This document shows positions 55,000 through 64,000 of a stretch of 64,000 nucleotides of DNA, one piece after another; position 1 is the first letter of the stretch; every line of letters begins with the position of its first letter. The DNA is from Paralichthys olivaceus (lineage: Eukaryota > Chordata > Actinopteri > Pleuronectiformes > Paralichthyidae), in NCBI RefSeq assembly GCF_024713975.1, contig NC_091099.1, positions 11,885,501 through 11,949,500 on the forward strand, read 5' to 3'. A model generated the notes under the pieces. The model had not been told where the DNA came from, searched no databases, and worked only from the letters and a program-made list of their open reading frames with translations. The position numbers and the translations under genes are program-made.

Positions 55000-57700
55000 A
55001 TTAAAGAAGGACACATTTCTGGATATAAGTAGATTCAGTATCTGCTCAGTGAAAATAACTGCTGGTTAACTTCTGTCAAGGTGTCTCCAGGTCTTTGGTT
55101 TGACAGCAGCGCTACCTGCTGGCAGCTTAGGAACACAGCACATAGTTTAACCTGCAGGCTCACCGAAGATAACGTTTGATTTGTTGGCTGCAGCATATCA
55201 ACATTTTTCAGACAGAATAAAATCAGATTCATGACAATCTAAGTATTAAAAATGTTTTATTTTTCTGCTGTCAGCCACAGAACAGCTATATGCTTTTTTG
55301 AATAAGGCACAGACAGATTTTACACCCCCACTCAATTTAAACTCTTTAGCAGGATACATTTTTATTCATACTATTATTTAAATGTATTACTTTTAGTATT
55401 TAGTATTTTTCTTTCAATGTGATGTGTAACCCCATATTTCACCACACAGAGGCACCAATATTCCACCACACTGTAAAGGGAAGATGACTTTAACACAGGA
55501 GTGTAAAATACAACTTCATGAGGAAAGAGCCTTAAATAGGTGACAACAATTGCATGAAAATTGGAATAATGTCTTTAAAAGAAGTGGAAGATAAGTTTCC
55601 ATTTGCTGACATCCCTCTTAAAATTATGATTTTGTTAAGAATGAAGTGTCAAACTTCTAGGAACTAGAAAACACGGAATTTTTACTTTTCTGTTATGCAT
55701 TGAAATCACAGATCTACTGAATGTATAGGCAACAAACAATCCTTCACTCAGTGAAAATGTCCTGCAGACGATCTTCATATGAAAGAACACTGTGTCTCTT
55801 TAGTCTCTGCACCTCCCTGTCACCTTACTCAACCTCCTGCTGCACCCATTACACCTGACAGTAACAGTCTGCTTTTAACCCACTTTCACTGTGAGGACAC
55901 ATCGGTAAGTTTGATTTTGATCATCACAAGCTTTGTTTTCCGTTCTGGGAATAACCGTGATGTTTGGGTTCTGAATCGGCTCAAAAATCAGAGTCTGGAG
56001 GATGGAAAGAGGGTTCAAGATGAAACATGGGGTGAAAGCAAGTGAAATATGTGTGCTGACAACCTGGATGTGGTTAAGATTCTTACTCACAGGTCCTGAA
56101 ATGTGAACAGATGTATACAGCTCACAGCTCAGACTGAAACTGAAACTCAGTCTCTGCAGTGAGAGCCAAAGCGTCTGTGAGATGAGAGGGAGAGGGGATC
56201 AGTCTGGACACACACACACACACACACACAGAGGGTAGATACGAGATGTGTTAATGCACATGTTGGACTGAGTTGAGGTTCACAGTGTTGGAAACTGAGC
56301 TTAGAAGGTAATACCTCAAACTGCTGAGTCACACACACACACACACGCTCTCGGGCCTTTAATTAAGACCTGAAGCGTCCTCCACATACAGAGCATTCTT
56401 TAATCGGGTTCACACTCTGAGCCTCTCGTCTGTGTCCTTGCTTCACAAAAAAGAAAAGACAAGTTGTTAGAGAGGGAGAAGGAGGAGAACAGGATCACTG
56501 CGACCAATGCTGACCCACACTAACTCTCTCCAGTCACTCCAAACTGTCTTCTATATGGACTAATACAAATCAAGGTACATCATGACAATAGAAACCAGGC
56601 TGGCTGACCTGTACTCACTTACACAACTAGATTAATTTGTCTGCCCACACACACAAACACATAAAAAGTAAAGATCCCAGAAAAGCACCACATTGTTTTT
56701 CCCTGCTTACTTTTCAATCATGTCAAAAGTCCTTAGACTAATTTAGTGACCTGTTGGGGGGATCTGGACCCCAGGTTGTGAACCAATGTGTTACAATACA
56801 ATACAGTGACACCATTACACCTCAACAAACCTAACCAGCTGCAGCAGCAGATACACATGACCACATCTATTACTGCCGTACCAAGGTCTCTCATCCACCT
56901 GGGCAAGCTGCTTACATGTTGTAAATACCAAACTATACAAATAAAATGATTTATTTGTGTATGACTCGGCTCAGTATTGAACCGTTATTTATTTTTAATG
57001 AGATAGAATCTCTCCCTCGGTCGTTAAGAGAAATGTCAGTTCTTGTGTTTAACTTGACAAATGTCACAAGCATTTTTAAAAGGGCATGTGGGCACGACTG
57101 GAGCCTGACAAAGCGTTTACTGTATGTAGAGCTCAGATGCAAAGTGTGATTTCTTTGTTGGGCAACAGTCATGAATGCCACAACCAGGAGCTTTGTGGTC
57201 TGTCATCTGTCAGCAGTAAAGTTTTACTGTGAGCAAATTATTGACAGATATGTGTATTTATCAGTTTCCTATCAATCGTGCAAAATCACTCTCACACTTC
57301 AAGGTCTTACTTGGATTCAGTTTTGATTCCCTATACCTCAGTAGCACCTCTTATAACCAAATAGATTAAATTGCTTCAGGATGATTTGGGTTTATTTTTG
57401 TCCAACACGTGTATTTCTGCACAAACTCTGCTTATTTAACAAAACATCGGGCACAAATATGAATTCCCAGAGTAAAAAGACACTAGAGGCAATAATCAAA
57501 TCTATAAGGTCACCAGGGCCCCCATAAAACAATACATCCTAATCATGTACTTTACCTCTACTGCCTCTAGATTAAATGTGGAAAGTCATTCCTGAGGTTT
57601 AATGAGGTAGTGGGATTCATTAGAGGTGAGGTCTCAGAGTAGGACACACAATAAGCCTTCCTCCCCCCCTCCTCCTCTTCCTCCTCCCTCAGCAGGGTTT
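55000..57700. other. Intergenic region between the MOB2-like gene and adm2
   Basis: About 2.7 kb, AT-rich, with short CA runs (56207-56230 and 56333-56346). I found no exon-like segment with protein resemblance on either strand. Confidence 0.55.
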
Positions 57701-57707
57701 TATAAAT
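57701..57707 (+). promoter_or_regulatory. adm2: Candidate TATA box of adm2
   Basis: TATAAAT follows a CT-rich tract and lies 284 nt before the adm2 start codon. Downstream sequence up to 57990 turns GC- and CpG-rich, as expected for a 5' UTR. A TATA promoter fits a regulated hormone gene. Confidence 0.5.
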
Positions 57708-57990
57708 GACAAAGCTCCACTTGCTCCCGATGTGAGCCCCAATGACTCTCTGAGTTGTCACCTACTTTGTTGTTGGTTTTTACGCAGATTTTTTTCATCA
57801 GCAGCAGTGAGAGGAGCAGTGTGTGTTTGTGTGTGTGTGTATGTGCGCGCAGAGGATGCAACGCGCAGGACTGAGGATGCAGCCGGTATCACTCCAGCAG
57901 GAGAACCTGCGTGTTTGATAGAATTTGACGAGTTTGGATTTTAACGCATCATATCGTCCCCCCGGGACCGTGCGTCTCCGCTGCGACGCC

Positions 57991-58713
57991 ATGTGTGCGC
58001 TCCCGCCGGCGTGGCTGTGGCTGCTGCTCGGCCTCCTGCCTCTGGAGCTCCAGGCCCGGGCTGTGACTCTGCAGAGCCTCTCTCACAGACACAGGTACCA
58101 CTGCCTCACATCAAGCTGAAGGTGGAGACTGAGACTGATGGAACAGCACTTTTATTTAAAGTATACATTTAACCTGTAGCTTGCTTTGAAAAGTATGATT
58201 CAGGTTGTGCTTTCTGCAAGGAATTAAACTTGAAGTCTTGATGTATTTTAACATATTGTGATGATGCTTCTTAGTTCCAAACTAATTAACTTATTTGTTT
58301 ACATTATTGTGACTTATTAGCTAATAAACTTTGATAATAACTTGGATATACCAAAGATTTTCTGGCTCCAGCTTCTCAAATGTGAAGATTCACTGTTTTT
58401 CTCAGTTTTTCTATTGTTTCAAACAAATGTTTTCAAGACAGCACCTTATGGAACTCTGGGTTCCTCTGACGTGCATTTATCACTCTCTTAATACTAAGTT
58501 ATCGATCAACTAATCAAAGGTTAGTCATTAAAAGTTCTGCTTCTGGTGTCCTGGCAGTCATTAATGTGAGAAAAAGGTCCAGAAGCAGAATGAGGTAATT
58601 CCTCTAAAAGCCACAGGAAGTGAGACAGGGTTGAGGCGATTTAGTGGGATTTGGGACAAGGATTCATGGCACATACCAAGGGGGCAAACAAGACTACAGC
58701 ACACACACACACT

Positions 58714-58788
<75 letters not shown>

Positions 58789-59455
58789 ACACACACACAA
58801 ATAAGAGTTCAAGTTGGATATTTAAACTGCTAAGAACCCAAGAGCTTGTTTAATTCAGTGATTCAGTGGTATTTATTCACTCAGTAAGCCTATTATTTTT
58901 CAATTTGTTATTTTTGCACTATTATTTAGTTTTTCTAAATTTGACTCACTAAAGTTTTTTAACTTTAAGAAAAAATGGCTTCATTAAGGTCTTTGAAGGT
59001 TCGGACGCTATAGGTAGTTAAGGTGGAAAAGAAGGGAGGATTCAAGAATGATGAAAAACACTGCTGCTGCAAGAAAGAAAAGAAGAGAGGAAGAAAAATG
59101 TAAGAATCCGGTAGTAATTTAGAGAAGACAGAGAGAAAGAGGCAGAATAAAATGGATAGGCCCAGTAACTAGAATAAGAGTAGTGAAACAGTGGGGATCT
59201 GATAGGGACAAAAAGTTTTCCTTGCGCAAAGTAGAGTTGAGGAGTAACGACAGGAAGGTGTGGGTGTGTTTGTGTGTGTGTGTGTGTGTTTGTTCTGTTC
59301 CTCTTCGAACAACCCCATGCTGCGCTCTAACTTGGGAGGAATGTTGAAGAAGCTCCTTCTGCTCTCAGGCTCTCAACATGGTTCACAGCCTAGACTACAA
59401 TGCAACACACACAGACACACAGACACACAGACACAGACAGACAGACAGACAGACA

Positions 59456-59490
<35 letters not shown>

Positions 59491-62345
59491 TCTGCTCTGT
59501 GGCAGAAGGTTTTAAGGCTGAATCATATAATATATGGCAGCAACATAAAAGAGCCTGGCTCGTGGTTGAGACATTGTTTTGAGTTCTACCTGAAAGGGTT
59601 TGTGAAGTGTGAAGCAGAATTACTATCCAACTGCACAGCTCCTCTCAGCTATATGGGTTTCAGTGTCTTTCAACGCATTGTTTTGGTTTTGGTTTCCCGC
59701 TCACTGCACATCAGTGTCATTTCCAGCATCATGCTGTTGAAAAGCTTTGATCATCACAGCACCACTGTGCCTGCCCAGCACCACATGCCACACAGAAAAA
59801 GTTTGCTAAACTTTGTGGAGCATTTAGCTGCTAAAAAACTGCTTGTTTATTTCAGCAGTTGGTGGAGACCAAAAAAGGAGAGTGGATATTGGGCTTACAT
59901 TCATCAGGAGGAGAAAAAACACTTCTCCAAACCAGTCCAAAGCTTTTGCTCTATCTGCTGTATGAGAATAAAGGCTGTTCCTGAGAATTAACACTGCAAT
60001 ATCAACTTCACAGCTGTTGATTGGTCAGTGTTTTCTTTAACAACTTGTGTCTGTTGCTCCCAAGTGGCCAAATTAAATTTATGTGGCAACCCCGGCTTAT
60101 AGACAACAACCCTCCACCACAATGTCTCCAGCTCAGATCTGTCCTGGAAGCTTTTTTAAATCTCTGTCTCCACTATTATTATCTAATAAATTCACCAGGT
60201 ATTACTATTTTAATAATTTACTAAGAACGTAACGTTTACAAATCCCAGTCTCACTTTATCACTCACTAATGTGTTGTGTTGTGTTGCAGTTCAGTGGTCT
60301 AGATTTTCTACCTCTGCACCAAGGGCCTTTTACTTTAGACAACTGTGTTTAAACCTCAAAGCAGGTAGGCTTTTTCTCTTGTGCAGCGTGTGTGTGTGTG
60401 TGTGTGTGGGAGAGAACGTGTGTTGTCAGGCAGTGTTTATGCGTATCAGTGAGTAGGTTTTTCTGTTGGAAAATCTTTGTTGCTAGGCAGTCACGTGTGT
60501 ATCCATTAATTCCCTGCCAACCAACATTATGCCAGTGTATGTGTGTGTTTTTGTGTGTTTGTATTTGTGACTTTGTCGAGGGCTGCCAGAATCAGCCTCA
60601 ACAAGAAAAAGCTTTCAGTCTCTGGTATAACCCACAATAGTTACTTGGTTAGGGAATGTGGGTACGTGTGTGTGTGTGTGTGTGCGTGCCAGAAGACTGA
60701 TCAGAATACCATTCAGGATCAGTTACAGGATAAAGATCATATGATGTTCTGGCTCACTTTTCACACCAAACACAAACTATCTTTACTCTCTGTTTCTCAC
60801 CGCTATACACTTAACTTACAAAATTTACAATACACATATACTTTTATTTTTATCTACACTTTTGAATTTCCTTCAGTATTAATAAAGTCTTATCTTATCT
60901 TACATGACACCTCTATACGCTGCACTCTTTCTATCACACATTCAGCACAGCTGTCAATTTTGGGGTTCATTATCTTGCCGCTGCAGACCAGAGGAGCTGG
61001 GGATCAAACCACTGAACTTTTGACATCCTGCTCCACAGCCACTCATATAGGTTTATACTTCATGGTGATGGCATCGCCCTAAATCTGTTACTATCACTAA
61101 AATTACTGTCATTGTGATATTACAACCTACATTGAGTAAAGGCTGTAGAGCACCCTGGTCCCCTGGCTACTTTAGGTTATCCATTCTAAGTATTGCGTAA
61201 TTTCTGACTGGTCACATGGCCAAACAGAGGAGCTCACTCCAGCGACTGAGCTCTTGAACATGAGAGCGAGAGAAGGTATTGTGAGGCGAGACTGCCGCAA
61301 GGTGTGAAAGAAAGTACTTCAAACTCAAGTCAAGAGAAGTGGCCTCTTACCATCGACCACATTTTGCTGTGTTTTTCCCTCTCACTCCCCTGTTGTAAGA
61401 TTTGACAGCTCAGATCCTGCTTATGGTTAACATGAAATATTTTTTAGCTGTGTTGGTGATACGTGAGTGGAAGACAGTGTCAGTCCGTTGTTTGTTGACT
61501 CAGTCAGTTTAAACCACTTTAGACTGGATAGGTGCAGGAAGCTGGACAACGTCTAGAGTTCACTAATGGCTATTTGGGATGTTAAAATTTAAATGATTGA
61601 CTAAGAAACATGACAACTTGTCACTCTTTAACTGTGTTTTGAGGGTCCATGTGAACATATAGTCAAGATGTAGTATGAGTATGAAGTCTTAAGGGTTCAA
61701 AGAAATTCTGTTCGCATCCCTCTGTCTATCTCTCCTTCTATCTTTCCTTCTCAATTTCTCTTTAAATCACCTCTTTGACACTCACAGATTGAGTACAGTA
61801 GACATTCCTGCAGTGCAAGCTTCTCATCTCGTCGTAGGGATCCTCTTTCGATCAGAAACCCAAGCAGCTGTCCACCATCTGTGAGTGTCTGTCCTACGGC
61901 TTTTAAGTTGCGTCTAAACATTTTCTGTCTTTCTCTATATCACAGGTTGAGTTTATCCAGAAGTTCTAAACACCCAAAGTCTTCTCGTCACACCACCGTC
62001 GTGCCTTCTGTCTCTAATCACGTAGTTGCCACTGACAACCACGTTCCCCTAAGAGACATCTGGAGTGCCCTGCTGCACAAAGAGGCCCCGCTGCACTCGT
62101 CCGACAGATCGCTTGACCAAAGCAATGTGCTGCAAGAAGCACCGGTTTGGCAGCGTGGGTCAAGAGGTCGTCGTCATGCCAACACTGGTGGTGGGCGGGG
62201 CCACAGCTACCTGATGAGGGTGGGTTGTGTCCTGGGCACCTGTCAGGTTCAGAACCTCAGCCACCGTCTCTACCAGCTGATTGGACAGAGCGGGAGGGAA
62301 GACTCCTCCCCCATTAACCCTCGCAGTCCTCACAGTTATGGCTAA
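57991..62345 (+). CDS. adm2: Adrenomedullin 2 (intermedin) prepropeptide
   Basis: The two coding exons, 57991-58094 and 61946-62345, give 504 nt and 167 aa with matching phase 2. The start MCALPPAWLWLLLGLLPLEL is a signal peptide. The conserved mature hormone is at the C-terminus. It contains a six-residue disulfide ring CVLGTC (Cys129-Cys134), then QVQNLSHRLYQLIG, and ends PHSYG, where the last Gly donates the C-terminal amide. Basic residues upstream (RGSRGRRH) offer prohormone-convertase sites. The ring plus VQNLSHR is specific to ADM2 against ADM and CGRP. The peptide acts on calcitonin-receptor-like/RAMP receptors in vascular and neuroendocrine control. The gene lies 3' of ppp6r2, as in human, with the MOB2-like gene between. 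Confidence 0.95.
58700..58799. repeat. (AC)n microsatellite, interrupted
   Basis: An AC tract of about 100 bp with single-base interruptions (CTCA, AAAC, CAGA). Confidence 0.95.
59404..59487. repeat. Compound (CACAGA)/(CAGA)/(CA) microsatellite
   Basis: Three repeat units in series in adm2 intron 1. Confidence 0.95.
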
Positions 62346-62737
62346 GACCCCACCTCAAATCCAACAACATGTTGACACTGAGACACGTTTGCAAGCTACC
62401 CGGGCCTTGTGGCACAGTGACACACTAAGGGACGAAAACAAGGCTTTGATGTTTGTCCATAAGTTGGCTATTGTGGTTTGTAACAACTTGTCTTATTTCA
62501 TATACTAGTTTTGATCATTTTCGTGTTTTATAAAATCTAGGAATGAGTCAACTTTGCAAGAATCACAACCAAAACAAAGGAGGGTAGTAGAACTAACACC
62601 CAAACTATCCATTGTTAATGTCCATCACAGTTTACCACAAACCTGCAAGAAAAAAACTTTATTTATTTATTCTTTCAACTCAATTTCGACAAAGCAGTGC
62701 CTTATATCCGTGATTATAATGTACTCAGTGCAAAAAA

Positions 62738-62781
62738 AATAAAAAACTCAAATGCATCGACATTACTTAAAAACCAATAAA
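62738..62781 (+). terminator. adm2: Candidate adm2 poly(A) signals
   Basis: AATAAA at 62738-62743 and again at 62776-62781, about 390-430 nt after the stop. Confidence 0.55.
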
Positions 62782-62789
62782 AGCATAAA

Positions 62790-64000
62790 TAAAGATACAT
62801 AGCAGGCCACCATCCCTCCAACATATGACATTACATCCTCGTCATACAATCCTAAACTTTGATTATTTATATTTTGAAAAACATTTAAATCAGCTACAAT
62901 CAGTATTTATTATAATAGAAATGTATCCGTATGAAAAAGGCCAATCATAGGGACACATTTACAGATAATTATCACCTGAATCTGCAGCTCCTTTGACAGC
63001 GAGTACATAGTAAATATTGTGGAGCATTTAGAAGCTACTTTAAATGTATATTTTCTTCAGACATTGGTAGGGACCAAAACCAGAGCCAAAACACAGTAAA
63101 TTTTGGAAATATTTGCTATGTGACCAGAAACATGACACCAAATAGCAACTACGCCAACAGGGTCACTATTTAAGCATAAAAATGATAAAGGCTATGTCAA
63201 AGGTATGTTCACAGGTTGTGTCTGATACTACCATTGCTACTAACTGCATTTAATAGAAGTTATTCAGTTTATGCTGCTTGTAGATTAGTTTGAAAGCAAT
63301 GGCGCTAACATTGATCTCTCAATCTCAAATTCTGAATTTATGATCACCGTCATTTCAGAGGTGCTTCTAGCATTAATGGTTTAGATAATCTGGTTTCATT
63401 TTTGCTGTGTTTGATAATCTGATTGAGAACAAATGCCATCAGACTATGGTGTACCATAATGATGGTTATGGATACGTTGGTCAACACCATGAAAATAAGA
63501 TTTAATAAACCAGAATTTCTACATTTCTTACTTATGGCATTTCACTGCAGTTCTGGACTGCGTATGAGATTCCTTAAATTAGTCATTGTTATTGGCCACA
63601 TTACCACCAGTTTCTTCAGTGAAACTTAATGATTTGTGTTGTAGGCATTCATACAGTAACAACCATTTCAGACAACATGTGTAGAAGGAAAACTGTGAAT
63701 CAGCGAAGCCTCTGTTGAACTAGCCGACCAATGTCTGCTATCTTCATCAGTGGTGATCCTGCTGATCTGAACTTACCTGAGCCCTGAGCTAATCCAGCCC
63801 ATCTCTCAAAAGCTCGAACAAGTAGCTTTACCTCAGTGTCAAACCCAGTTAACCCTTCACCCAAAACCCCACAGTGCAGACCATCAGCCAAAATAACCAC
63901 TAACCCTAATCCATTATCTGTCTGCACACTTCTTAACAGATAACCTGTTATCACGGTCTCAGAGAGCGGACCAGAGAGAAGACAACAATGCTCTAGCATG
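62790..64000. other. Right-hand flank
   Basis: Mostly AT-rich noncoding sequence. From 63777 to the right edge a minus-strand open frame (for example LLVRAFERWAGLAQGS) ends at a donor-like CAG|GTAAGT. It might be an exon of a gene beyond the window or a repeat fragment. I do not recognise it. Confidence 0.35.

Larger units (their letters stand above)
58095..61945 (+). other. adm2: adm2 intron 1
   Basis: A 3.85 kb intron, long for so small a gene. It holds microsatellites at 58700-58799 and 59404-59487 and a TG tract near 59262-59290. A 243-codon frame at 59260-59991 starts in a TG tract and crosses the CAGA/CA repeat. It has no protein-like features and is not annotated as a gene. Confidence 0.6.

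Noticed and set aside
59260-59991. A 243-codon plus-strand open frame in adm2 intron 1
   Set aside because: It begins in a TG tract and crosses a CAGA/CA microsatellite. It shows no domain-like pattern and no supporting splice context.

Overview
This is a vertebrate, almost certainly teleost, nuclear window. The evidence is multi-exon genes with canonical GT/AG introns, proteins that read as fish orthologues of kcp, dnaja2, ppp6r2, MOB2 and adm2, abundant CA/TG microsatellites, and interspersed repeats and MITEs of kinds that recur in fish introns. No prokaryotic, organellar or viral gene was seen. All gene models were built by hand from splice sites and reading frame. In each of the five complete models every exon phase closes and the CDS length is a multiple of three.

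Layout: 1-3093 is noncoding upstream sequence. 3094-20126 (+) is a kielin/chordin-like BMP regulator (kcp) with 46 coding exons and about 2105 aa. 21255-27323 (+) is a coiled-coil protein of 18 exons and 935 aa that I do not recognise. 28986-33014 (-) is dnaja2 (9 exons, 412 aa), tail-to-tail with the unknown gene. 36517-46203 (+) is ppp6r2 (23 coding exons, 927 aa), with a probable 5' noncoding exon near 34.7-34.84 kb, head-to-head with dnaja2. 50951-54527 (+) is a MOB2-like kinase activator (5 exons, 227 aa). 57991-62345 (+) is adm2/intermedin (2 coding exons, 167 aa). The last 1.6 kb is noncoding apart from one weak exon-like segment at the right edge.

The genes do not form a pathway. kcp and adm2 encode secreted signalling components (BMP modulation and a CGRP-family peptide hormone). 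dnaja2, ppp6r2 and the MOB2-like gene encode cytoplasmic chaperone and kinase/phosphatase regulators. The ppp6r2-adm2 neighbourhood matches a linkage I recall from human chromosome 22q13.33. The other neighbours look like fish-specific arrangement.

The strongest leads are the unrecognised 935-aa gene, the regular exon grammar of the kcp vWC array, a decayed copy of a ppp6r2 intron/exon junction lying between dnaja2 and ppp6r2, a probably lipidated N-terminus on the MOB2-like protein, and several MITE or repeat insertions with visible terminal inverted repeats.
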